Below are positions 10,501-21,402 of a DNA stretch of 64,000 nt, piece after piece. The position numbers and the translations under genes were made by a program. The stretch is from Phascolomyces articulosus (Eukaryota; Mucoromycota; Mucoromycetes; Mucorales; Lichtheimiaceae): contig JAIXMP010000035.1 of the NCBI GenBank assembly GCA_025677815.1, positions 310,001 through 374,000 of the forward strand, read 5' to 3'. Positions within the stretch are counted from its first letter, which is position 1, and the number at the start of each line of letters is the position of its first letter. A model generated the notes under the pieces. It ran no database searches, was not told where the DNA came from, and saw nothing but the letters and a program-made list of their open reading frames with translations.

Positions 10501-12918
10501 TTCTCCTTAAAACTGGATTTGAGTTCTTCTTCTTGGATTTCCTTCTTTTCTTTCAAAAAAAAAATACTTGCTGCTTTTCCATCTCCTTCAAAGGAACTCT
10601 TGAATAGTTCAGTTAATTTACTATGTCGAAAAGGTACAATCGCTGGTCGCTTTTGGAATAATTTACATATGTCAATACACCATAAATCGATATAATTATA
10701 TTTATGGTCTCCTCATCCAATTGATAAGTCTTCTTACCTTTCCAATTTCTGTTTTAAGTTGATTTAATCGAAGAGTTTCCATACATTGTCCCAAGACCAT
10801 TAATGATTTATTTATATTGCCTGCTTCTTTTAATCGTTGACCTATTCAATATACATTCAACCCCCCCCCCGTTTTTATTCTTGTTAAATAGACTATTCCA
10901 TGATGTCCCGTTTATCCAATTTATATTATTATTTACCAGAATTTAATGTATTTCGATGGCGTTCTGAACCAGCCAGGTCCACAATAGACATTTTGGATAC
11001 AGTGGCATATGCAGGGTCCTATTATTATTATTATTACCCATTTAAAAACAAAAAAAAAAGATCCATGGTCAATATTTGAATCCATCATAATAAGAAAAAA
11101 AAATCAACAAAAAGAAGAAAACAAATTTTTGATGATTTACCTCGATGACATAATCTTCGTCATCAATAGGAGTACGAACAATTCGTACGGTAAATATACT
11201 ATGGCTTCGACTACTGGTATGATTCATCAATGTAGAATAAACGGCTCGATTTTTTTGACTTTCATGTAATAATGCATAGGCTTCCTAAAATAATGAGGCA
11301 AAAGGTTAAATTTGGTTTCCACCCATATAATGAGGTCCCTGTATGTTGATGGCATGCATCATCACCCCTTTCCCTTTTTCTTCTTCACCACCCGTCTTTA
11401 AATAAATGGATATGTTTCTTTTTTTTTTTACCTCAATGGATTGTACTTTGACTTCTGTTAGACCAGCAATATATTTATGCCCACTTCGAAATTCATATTT
11501 CAGTGATAATGATTGTCGTTTTAATTCTTTACTAGGGGGCACCAATAAATCATATATCTTTTCTGTATATATTTCTGCAAAAGAAACCCAAATGCCATAT
11601 TCAAACTTTTGTCCAATATCCAGTACTAAAATAATAGAATATGTATGATGTCATTAAAAATAACAATAAGTATTCACCCAACTCTTTATAGATAGATAGT
11701 TACAAAACTTACTAGTTTGATCTCGTTCAGTTGGTAATTGAAATCCTTCCCACAGATTGGGATTCTAAAAATATATAGAAAATAAATAAAAAAAAGTCAA
11801 CTTCATTGGAACTTGCATGATGCAGCTATTCTTATGGTTATTATTATTTTACCGATGTTCCAGGATGCGGATGAGGTGTGCCAACATTTCCCACTTTATC
11901 CAAAACATGTCTATTTTCTTCCTTTGAATCTTCATAAGATTGTACCAAACTATGCATTGACGGTTTAAGCTACAGAAAAGTTTTAAATTAAATTTCATCT
12001 TCCTCCTTTGTCACCACATCAATTTCTCAAAATCGGAACTTGTTCTTTACCTTGGATTCACTGATATAACCTTCTACGCTATTAAAGATCACATCCAATG
12101 TTCGAGGAAGAATACCACGTTCTGTTTTTGTTCCCATGACAGAATATGTTTTACCCGAATTGGTGACGCCATAAGCAAATACCAATGCATTTTCTCCTGT
12201 TAATACATCCTGAATCAAAGGTAATGTCGTCTTTTTGAAAAAATCTTGCTGTGATACTGATTCTGTAAATATTTTTGTAAATTTATATCGTTCAGGTGCT
12301 CGATTTCGTGTTCTATAAGCATTCGAATCCTATTTATCCTATATCGTTATTATGGATGGTTTCTTCTAGCATATATATATATATATATATATATGTAATT
12401 CTGGAGTATGAAAGTGGGATCTTTTACCTCTGGTGGGGTCATGGATACTTCAAGATCATCTACTACTTGTAAATACGGGGATTGTACGGCATCATGATTG
12501 GCAGGCTGTGGTCGTATTCGAAGATAAGCCTGAATTCATATAAGGTTATGTGAGCATAAAATAATAAGACATACAGATAAAAAAAAGAAGGGACGAGTAA
12601 AAAGTTGCCTATGCTTTTTTACTGCTCTACCTTGATAGGTTCTTTTTCTGGATTATAGGCCATAAAACTATCGTCATTCCGTTTTCCAAGTACTGATTTT
12701 CGTACAATCGAGTCGTTTGCAGCCATAGCAGCGAAATCAGGGGGTGTAGGTCGTAAGGTTGTTTTCGGATTAATAAATGATCGTTGTTGCGTAGGTGTTC
12801 TAGCCGTAGGTGTTCGAGTCGGTGTACGATGAGGTGTACGATGGGGCGTTCTATGAGGTGTTCGTGTAGGTGTTCTTGGTGTAGGTGTCATTGCACCATC
12901 ACGTTCAATACGAGACAT
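7582..12918 (-). CDS. Kinesin-6 family motor (KIF20/MKLP2-like), with apparent 1-nt frameshift
   Basis: Plus-end-directed mitotic motor of the central-spindle type. I trace 23 exons (high to low): 12918-12631, 12529-12428, 12329-12051, 11969-11853, 11764-11713, 11626-11432, 11284-11141, 11018-10937, 10841-10738, 10649-10572, 10462-10321, 10241-10155, 10054-9927, 9852-9730, 9622-9562, 9448-9420, 9299-9204, 9067-8741, 8655-8584, 8459-8178, 8089-7955, 7885-7689, 7606-7582; about 1047 aa. The motor starts AYLRIRP and has P-loop YGVTNSGKTYS (about 184-193), then GILPRTLDVIFNSVEG, SSRSHSIF, VDLAGSERH and VNVNPFD. IRP and GVTNSGKT, with a long insert after ESKLKPS, are kinesin-6 traits. A coiled coil and an acidic/basic tail follow. 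The N-terminus is a run of TP repeats. Exon 6 holds one extra base (T-run 11579-11583), and intron 10 has a GC donor. Confidence 0.88.
10463..10571 (-). other. GC-AG intron of the kinesin-6 gene
   Basis: Exon 10 ends in frame at GDGKA and exon 11 resumes at VMVVNVNP, the right number of residues for this kinesin loop. No GT donor gives that frame; the intron begins with GCAAGT on the minus strand, the classical non-canonical GC donor, and ends in TATAG. Confidence 0.75.
12790..12888 (-). repeat. Threonine-proline tetrapeptide repeats in kinesin-6 N-terminus
   Basis: Residues 11-43 consist of RTPx units (RTPT, RTPH, RTPH, RTPH, RTPT, RTPT, ARTPT) encoded by 12-bp units such as GGTGTACGATGA on the plus strand. 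Every unit carries a TP dipeptide, the minimal CDK/MAPK phosphorylation site. Confidence 0.85.
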
Positions 12919-13115
12919 GATCGCGTTCCTGAATCGGGGGAGAGGGAGAAATGAGTATACTATGAAAAAAGGTGTTTAAAAAAAAGAGGTTTGTGAAAAA
13001 AAAGGTGAGTCGCGTAGCACGCGTTTAACTCCATTGTGTTACAATTTAGTTTTTGGAGTTTCAATTATTATTATTTTTCTGTCTACAAAAGAAAAATGCA
13101 CAGATACAATCAGAA
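12919..13115. promoter_or_regulatory. Shared divergent promoter of kinesin-6 and oligoribonuclease
   Basis: Only 197 bp separate the kinesin start codon (minus, 12918) from the first possible oligoribonuclease start (plus, 13116). Both promoters and 5' leaders must therefore lie here or within the genes. The stretch holds poly(A) and poly(T) runs and a GC-richer core with GCGTAGCACGCG near 13012-13023. No clear TATA box is seen. Confidence 0.6.
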
Positions 13116-14113
13116 ATGTTTCCAACAACGCGTTGTTTATTATCGAAAATTAATACCATGGTGAAAAATCCTCTTGTTTGGATCGATTGTGAGGTAATAC
13201 ATATATTTTTTCAAAGGCACAGCAGGGCATTTTTATTAATGGAAATATAGATGACAGGTCTCGACATTACTAAAGATCGCTTGATCGAGATTGCCGTGTT
13301 GATCACGGACGGGGATCTCAATATTGTTGCAGAGGTAAGATTTATATTATTCTTTGATATGAATTTTACATGTTGATATTGGTATTTTTAGGGACCTGAA
13401 CTTGTTATCAACCAACCTCGTGAATTGATGGATAATATGGATGGTAAATTTATAAAATGTCGCATGATTTTTTTTTAACTGTGATGAATATATATATATA
13501 TATATATCAAACAATAAAAAAGTAACCATTCGTTGTCATATAAATATATAGATTGGTGTAAAGAACACCATGGTGCAGTAAGTTTGATTTATTGGATGGT
13601 TACTGGTTTGTTAATTTCAAAATAAATTAACAAAGTAACGATTTACCACCTAGTCTGGATTAACACAAGCTGTATTGGATTCAAAAGTATCAACGGAGGA
13701 TGCAAAAAATCAAGTAATGGAATTTTTAAAACAACATATTCGTGCTGGAGAAGCACCTTTGGCAGGTAATTCAGTTCATGCGGATAAGCGTTTCCTTGAA
13801 AAAGAAATGCCTGAATTGGTTGATTACTTGCATTATCGTATTGTTGGTAAGTTTTTTTTTTATATTATTCGATCCTCATATTAGAATTATTTGGATTACA
13901 CTGGAAAATAAAACAGTTTGGCTTACATAATATATATATATATATATATATAAAGATGTCAGTACAATCAAGGAATTAGCACGACGATGGTATCCTGATA
14001 TTGCCAAGGGTGTTTCAAAGAAAAATTGCCATCGTGCTCTTGATGATATCAAAGAAAGTATTTCAGAACTTGAGTATTATCAAAAACATGTGTTTATTCC
14101 TCGTCAACAATAA
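13116..14113 (+). CDS. REX2: Oligoribonuclease, DEDDh 3'-5' exonuclease (REXO2/Rex2-like)
   Basis: It degrades very short RNA oligomers left by other nucleases, in mitochondria and/or cytosol. Exons are 13116-13193, 13251-13334, 13392-13443, 13552-13577, 13654-13846 and 13956-14113; 196 aa, or 182 aa from the second in-frame ATG at 13158. All DEDDh residues are present: D and E in WIDCEMTGLD (interrupted by intron 1 after the Glu), D in HADKRFL, and H and D in [39 protein letters not shown] and [14 protein letters not shown] match the family closely. The first ATG adds a 14-residue basic, Cys/Leu-containing extension that looks like a mitochondrial presequence; the second ATG would give a cytosolic form. 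It is divergent from the kinesin gene. Confidence 0.93.
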
Positions 14114-15817
14114 GTTAATAAACTATTATTATGCACAAATGGGTGATCATCATATTTTTGGGGAATGCTCTTATGTTTTTACTTCATATTATTCCAGAAA
14201 AAATAAATAGGATGATGATAATGGTATTTATCTGATTCAATTCACTTGCCATTTGATCTTGGGTAAGAATCAACAACAGATCATAATAACAATGTGAATT
14301 ATATGGGTCCCGTCATGTTTATTGTCTCTGAAATATAACTATATGCGTACATATTTGTATGTACAATTTTATATACTCAACTTTAAAACTTTGTAAAGAA
14401 AGATTGTTCATTCGGCAAAGTACATGTACTTGGCAATAGCGGTGCAAGTAAATCAGGTGGTAGGATATATATTCAAGCATGAGACAACACTTATCATGAG
14501 AATACATTGTGTAGAAATGTAAACAATAAGCAAAAGCTCAAACCCAAAGTAAAATTAATAGTGCCACATTACAAAATAAACAAAACCGAGTTCTAATATT
14601 ACTTTCTGCTTACAATGATGACCATCATGATGTAATTCCTTCTCATCATTCTTGTGTACATATAAACATATCCAATTAAGTGAGTAATGTGGGGTTCTTC
14701 ATATTATATAGGAGGAAATCTCAAATAAGTTTACCTAGATGGTTTTCTACTACTACTTGTTCTAGTTTAATAAAAAGAATCGATATCAAAGGGATAGTCA
14801 TCAGATGACATATTATTCTTTTTACAGATCATCTATTAGATGCTTCATTTCACTATATTAAATAATATTGTTATCAATAAGTTATAGATGGTAATCAACA
14901 ACATTGATAATGATATGTCCATTGTTACATAATTCAATCTCTAACAGATAAACTACTTTTGATATTGGCTTTTCTTTTGGTGTCACAATGCAATCCATCC
15001 CCGCATTTTTCATTAGTACAACTGGTTCCCCAGTCATTGCGTTTCTCCGATATCTTGATTATTATCAAATCGATTAAACGAAACTTATGGCAACACACTC
15101 CACCCCACCCACACACACCACACAGCGACACAGGTTCATGCATTCACGAACCTCTGTTTATTACTTTTCTATTACTTATAGAATGATATGCAACATTGAA
15201 GCTGTCCTTTTTTTCTTTTTTAGTCGTAAAATAATGGGTGGTCAATGCAAAAATTTGTAATACGATTTCAAGTTACACGAAAAAGTAGCCTGGGGGCATA
15301 AAAATACCTGGTAAAAAACCACAGTTTGAAACGTACTTCCAAACAGAGCCAAGTTCATCAATATATAATGTAATATCACATAATAATACATAATATATAA
15401 TTATAAATTTGGCTTCGAAAGGCTGGTTAATAATCAAACATGCTGACAGGTTTGTAACAATGACGTAAATTCTCAGAACCATATGGGGAAGAAGTGAGAA
15501 TAAGAAGGTGTTTGTATGTAATAGGTAACTAACACACAACAAGACGCATGATCGTTACACCACATTGGAATCTTTCTTCTTTCTCCAAACTCAATCGAAT
15601 TATTTCAACTTCTTTTACTTCTTTTCTTATTATTTTTTATATTCTCACACCCAACTTTTCAGCCATTTTTTTATATAGTTTTATATAAAAAACTTTATTC
15701 TTTTTTGGTTTACTTCTTTACTTCCTTTCAAATCTTTTTTTTTATTAAAACAGAAAATAAAATAAAAGCGCTTGGTTCGCGTTTTTCATAACAAACCCTC
15801 TCAAACTTTCTTTTCCA
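14114..15817. other. Intergenic region
   Basis: This 1.7 kb AT-rich region lies between the oligoribonuclease stop and the C9orf72-like start. It contains a short CA-rich patch (about 15096-15123). The final 200 bp are T-rich and pyrimidine-rich, as expected of a fungal promoter. No coding frame or tRNA is convincing. Confidence 0.55.
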
Positions 15818-18704
15818 ATGAGCTCAGCACCGAATGAAAACAATAACAATCAACTTGATCTTCCTCCTCAGCAACAGCCTCGATCCCGTTTAACAAAAGC
15901 AACGACTTCTACTACCGCTGTACAACCATTAGAAATCACCACAACAGCAGTTGTCAATTGTAGTGGCGACGAAGATCAAGAAGAACAAGAGCAACAACAA
16001 CAATTAGAAACGGACGATCGTACTTTAACAAAACATTCCCAACTTTCCAATGATCTAAAACAGACTGGAGGTAAATCCGACGATCGAAGTGGTGAATCGG
16101 ATCAACAACCTCAACAAAGACGTAATGATGCAAGGCGAAAACAATCACACCACCATCATCGACATCGTATCAAGTCACCCGTCGTCCAACCTGACGGATC
16201 CGTTTCTCCGCTTGCTTCTCCCATGAGCTCCGCTGGTGGAGGAAGTACGGTGGTAACACCTTCTATCAATCATGATAACGTTATCTTTAGTGAACTCCCG
16301 CCACCGATAATCAAAGAAGGTCCATCCGAAGCCATTGTTGCTCTTCAGGATGCTGTAAATGGTAAGTTTCAATTCTTTCCTCTTTTGTAAAAAAAATCTA
16401 ATCTGTTATGTTATATTGTTGTTGTTTATCTATTTGCGCGACTCTCTAAGCAATAAAGAAAACAATAACAACGAGCTGTCAGGTTCCCCCCCCCCTTTTG
16501 TTTATATGTATAATTTGTTAATTATAAATATATATCTATAAAGAATCAAACGCAACGGCTTCATCATCACCTGGAACAACCACTCCACCATCTACTGCAC
16601 CCTCCATCATTTCCCCAACTGCTATTTTATCAGGAGTATCCATGACAGGAACAACTACAAATACGACATCGACAAATTCAACTCTCTCATCTGAAGGTAA
16701 TTCAAATCGTCAACACCATCGCCGAGGAAGTGGGCGCCATCATTACCACAATAATAATACCAATCACCACGGCAACAGTAATAATAATAGTAACAAAAAA
16801 TCAAGTAATAAAGCAACAACAGCAGCATCGGTCGCAACAAGCATGATTCCTGAAGATATCGACAAAGCCATAGATCAATTATTCGAATCTTGTTTCTTTT
16901 CAGCTGTGCTATTACTCCAGTGGTCGAACGTGATGGGTCCTAAAATGGAAAAAGTATGGTCATCTGCAGATGATGAAATTGCCAACGATGAAAAGTTACA
17001 AACACTGATAGGACGACAAGTATTGAATGGAGAAATGGGTCGATCCATACTAGGTGTTGAAATGAAATGGATTACATTACATCGTCAAGGCATTTTATGT
17101 GCTTCTTTCTTATATAATGATAAGGCGAGTCATAATACCAACAATAATACCAGTGGATCATCTTCCCTTTGTGCATTGGTCTTTATTTTACCTCTTCGTT
17201 ATTTACGCAATTTCTCTCCTTACTTCCATGTATTGAGAGATCGTGTTCCGCCATGGTTGATTGAACCTTTACAACTCTTGCGTAAACTTTCTAGGCGTCG
17301 TAATATTGTAAGTCAAAGAAAACGAAAGATTTTTTATTTTTTAGATAGGTAATTAATGAAATAGATAGCCTTGGAAAACTGCATTAGATTTCTTTGCCTA
17401 TCGATGTTTAGCACCTTTTATTCGATCCATTATGAAAATTGAGTCCGTTTCTTTACCGTTGGAATGTAACAAGGTACATAGATTAATAATGAATTATTTA
17501 TTTATGGCAAAAATCCCTCTTTATCAAACATGTTTTTTTTATTTCTCTCACTTCAAAGATTAGTTACAATTTACTTGATCAAGAATCAAGACAATTGTTT
17601 GATTCTCCATTTTTTGGAAGGTAGAATTTTTACACTAACAGTTTATTATTATTATTATGCGATGGATATGGATGGATCTGATGATGATATTCTTTTCTAA
17701 CTCAAAAGAAATCTAATTTATTAGAGTTGTCACATCGCATTTACAAACATTTGCTTCCTCTGTTTTGCTTGGCAATAGTTTGACGACGATGAATTTGGTA
17801 AGCGAAGAAAAAAATCACGCAAAAAAAAAAAAGAAAAACATAATCAAAAGAACCAACACAAATTATTCTAATCCTGAAACTTGACTCACACACTACTATT
17901 TTTCTATCATTTGGGATCAGATGATCAATACTTTAAGTTTATTTCTATCACCTGAAGAACGCAACCGATCGAGTCATGCAAGAAAAAATCTTAAATATAT
18001 GGCCGATCTTTACTTACAAGGTTTATTGATTCAAGATATGGAAAATATGCGCTTTAAATTGGATGTGGCTGTATTAGATTCCAATGTCCCTACCACCATT
18101 GTGGATATGTCAAAATTATCCGTCAAACAAACACCCCTTTTCCCAGCTTATCGAAAATTACAACAAGATTATCGTGATTGGGTCAAGATACAGTTGGAAG
18201 ATGATCTAGCAAGATATCTTCAACCACCTTCTGAACGATCAACATCAGTAACATCTGAGTGGAAGTAAGTTTTTTTTTTCTTTTTTTTGAAGGGGGGGTA
18301 CAGAATGCAGGGAAATAAATAGCAATTGTTTTCTATACAGAAAGCAACCACCAGTATTTCATAAAGTGGACTGTATTGCCCCCATGGTCAAATCACTCTT
18401 GGATGAAATAAGGACGATTCCTACTCGGTTAAGGGATGCGTATGTTAGACAATGGCGTCGATGGCTTGTTCGACGTGCAGTGGCATTTATTCAATTCAGT
18501 AAAAATGAAGGGCAAGTATACACAATATATATATCGGATGGAAGATTTATATATGCTAACTCTATATACTTTAGGTTTAGAAACATTGACAAGTTAAAAA
18601 ATGCCCTACAATTGCATGATCAAAACGATTTCTTAATCGTTCTAGCACAAGCAGAAAAACTAAAACCAGGATTGATTGAGAAACTTCATATTTATCCACA
18701 TTAA
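15818..18704 (+). CDS. C9orf72-like DENN-domain protein
   Basis: Animal C9orf72 works with SMCR8 and WDR41 in autophagy and lysosome control, acting on small GTPases. Exons are 15818-16361, 16544-17307, 17369-17473, 17559-17620, 17725-17797, 17921-18264, 18341-18511 and 18575-18704 (730 aa). Residues 1 to about 285 are low complexity (N, Q, S, T, H). The conserved part starts near residue 290 with VLLLQWSNVMGPKMEKVW and LNGEMGRSI. It continues with LVFILPLRYLRNFSPYFHVL, SHLQTFASSVLLGNS, LSLFLSPEERNRSS, LQGLLIQDM and ends with FLIVLAQAEKLKPGLIEKL. These match, in order, WDNILGPRVRHIW, LNGEIL, LSIILP, SHLQTCGCSVVVGSS, LCLFLTPAER, VQGLL and ALAEKIKPGL of human C9orf72. The last intron uses a GC donor. 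Function in fungi is inferred. Confidence 0.87.
18512..18574 (+). other. GC-AG intron, 63 nt, in the C9orf72-like gene
   Basis: The frame demands a phase-2 donor after GAA GG; the intron then begins GCAAGT, has a perfect TGCTAAC branch site at 18554-18560 and ends TTTAG. The neighbouring GT donor at 18516 would break the frame. Being 63 nt and free of stops, it can also be retained, adding 21 residues. Confidence 0.72.
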
Positions 18705-18979
18705 TTATATTATAATAGCATCCATCACATCCTATCATTTTATTCCCTGACTTCTCATTCTCAGTCATGATTATGTACATAAATTCGAAAAAAAATCCCA
18801 GACAAAATAATTTCTTCACCTTTTAAGACCTCTCCTTCCTTCTTTTTTTTTTTATTATCATAATTACTATGTTTTTTTGTAAAAAAAAAAAAAAAAAGTA
18901 AAATATATATACCATTCATTCATTCTTTTTTTAAGGCCTTTTCTGTCTCTTTTTTTTTTTTTTTTTTTGGTTGTTGTGA
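18705..18979. other. Convergent 3' region with poly(A)/poly(T) runs
   Basis: This 275-bp gap between the stops of the C9orf72-like and TFIIF alpha genes holds A/T homopolymers (about 18845-18898 and 18951-18968). It presumably carries both polyadenylation regions. Confidence 0.5.
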
Positions 18980-21402
18980 TTAATGAAGTTCAGGACGAAG
19001 TTCCAAAACACGTGTGTTAGGATCATCTGTGGTATTATGTCTTGCCACCTTTTTCAACAAACTAGTAATAATATCTCGGTTACGATCATTCTTCTTGATA
19101 CGCTTACGGAAATGCATAAGGAATTCCTTTGTGGTCATACGCTTGCCACGAAGAGTAGCAATGACTTCTTCTTCAGTAATCAAATCATCCGACGATGATC
19201 CACCAGCACTAGGAGAAGCAGCCGTAGGTCGATGACGATGTTTGGCATCAGGACCGGCAACACTCTCTTCCGCTTTACGTTTCTTTGTATGGGTCGTAGG
19301 TGCCACTGGACTTGCTTCTCTAGAATGAACTGACGCCTTGGGAGATGTTTGTCGAGGAGGAGGTGGGGAAGGTGATTTACCATGGTATTCTTTCTTGACT
19401 TGTAATGAAGGAGAACCAGGCCGACCAATAGGTCGTGATAAACCTTCCTTTTTGACTTTGGCAGCCAATCCTTTCTTTTGTAAACCAGCCTTACCACTAC
19501 CAGGAACAGGTCCCTTTTTCTTGGCAGGAGTGGTTGGTTTCTTTTCTTTTTGTTTCTCTTGTTCTTGTTGTGAATTCTCTGCTTCTGATTTGGATTCATC
19601 TCGTTCTGCATCCGAATCCACTTCATCTTCCTATTTAGAAATAAAGAGAAAAAAGAACATGCCATTTACATCATCGAATACTTACCCAAGTTATTTTTTT
19701 TAAAAGGGGGAAGCAGGGACCTTTTTTTTTCTTTAAACTTACGCTGCTAGCATATGGGTCACCCTCTTCATCACTTTCATATGCACGGTTCTTTTCTAAT
19801 GTTCGAACCAATTTTTTCATTTGCTTTTTAAAATATAAAGTAATTAATTAAATAAATAAAATACGGCAATAATCCCTTTAATCATCGTAGTAATAGTAAT
19901 TAATGAATACCCTACCTTTCCTTCTGAAGTAAGCTTATTCAATTCCTCGTCATCTACTTGATCATCTTCATCATCCACTTCACCACCAAGTGTATATCCT
20001 TTTGCTTCACGTTTCAAACGTTCCTATATTCCATCATCATTGTTGAATACATTTGTACTCCATATCAATTTCTCTTTTTTTTTAAATAAAAGGGGGGGGG
20101 ACATCATATTTTACCTTGCTATCCTTCATATCTTCATCTTCAAGTTCATGTTCAGCTCCACCTTCTTCATCATCTTGGAAAACATCATCAAAGTCAAGAT
20201 CATCAATATCAGAATCATTTCGACTTTTTCGTCGTCCACTATCATCTTCATCATCCGAAGCTGGTTTTCGACTTGTTTTAGCAACCTCTTTCGCCTCTTC
20301 TTCATCTGCCATTTGTTTATTACGTTTCAACATCATCCAACGACTTTGATCACGCTTTTGTTGACTTTTCAGCTAATATAAAAAAAAGCTCATATGAGAA
20401 ACTCATTTACCCAATTCTATACTACTCACATATTAATCTTCCATGATATTTCTAGTATCTTACTTGTTCTTCAGCTTCTTCTAATGTAAAGGTACGAAAG
20501 TTTCGTTTGGCTTGAAATTTATACCAACGATCAACAGGAACAACTTTAAAATCATTGCCCTAAAATAAATGGTTCAAATATTTAGATATATATATATTTT
20601 TGCTCCTTCTCTTTGTGTTCAATGTTAAATAAGATAAGGTGATCTGAAGAACAATTACCGAAACAACAAAGAAAACATAATCTGAACGCTGACCACCTTC
20701 ATAGGTTCCCGTAAAACTATTTTGACTATCATAATCCTCCAAAATCCAAGGTTTGTGTTCTTCTTCTTTTAATTGTCTGGTATCTTCTTTTGCCAAATAA
20801 ATCTGCTTTGTACGTTTCTTGAATAACATTTGTTTATTACGTGTTGCACCTCCCAAAGGTGCAATCAAAGAAGTATCTGCACCGGTTTTGGGTCCATGTT
20901 GATGTTGTGGTTGTTGTTGCGAAGAACTGCCTGTTTCACTATTATTATTATTATTACTATTATTTGCTCCATTGGTATTATTATTGTTGGGTGTGCCTGT
21001 CGTACTATTATTAATATTATTGTTTGGACTTGCTGTTCCTCCTTGTGCTGGTGTTGCTGCATTGGAATGAGGTGATCCTCTGTTTGCAAATCGGTTATAA
21101 TGAGGATTGCCATCTTTACGTTGTAATTTGACAGGACGTGCAAAATTATTGAAATCCACTTTTTTAGCTGTTTTAAAATCCATGACATGGTTTTTTCCTC
21201 GATGTTTACTAGACATTAGTTGGAAATCATTATAGGGAATGTTGGTTGCTTGCTGTTGCTGTTGTTGTTGATTGGGTCGTCGCATGCCAGGTCGCATGGG
21301 TCGTTGACCATTCATTCCCATGGGACTATGACGTTGTGGAGATATACCACGACCTCGTCCCTTTACCGGTGAATGGGATGTATTATAAATGCTGCTAGAC
21401 AT
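18980..21402 (-). CDS. TFG1: TFIIF subunit alpha (RAP74/Tfg1)
   Basis: General RNA polymerase II initiation factor, nuclear. Exons (high to low) are 21402-20659, 20559-20464, 20372-20115, 20023-19916, 19823-19743 and 19630-18980 (645 aa). The N-terminus is rich in Q, N, G and R. The conserved dimerisation region with TFIIF beta follows: KPWILEDYDSQNSFTGTYEG, then SDYVFFVVSGNDFKVVPVDR, WYKFQAKRNFRTFTLEEAEE. The middle is highly acidic and charged (DDEDDSGRR, DLDFDDVFQDDEEGG), followed by a Lys/Ser/Pro-rich linker. The C-terminal winged helix (last 65 residues or so) reads ITEEEVIATLRGKRMTTKEF and ends LELRPELH, the part that in other eukaryotes binds the Fcp1 phosphatase. It converges with the C9orf72-like gene and diverges from RPS28. 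Confidence 0.93.

Noticed and set aside
11433..11626. Alternative splicing to remove the kinesin frameshift.
   Set aside because: The two conserved halves abut without a donor and acceptor of workable size, and both flanking junctions fit the frames as they stand.
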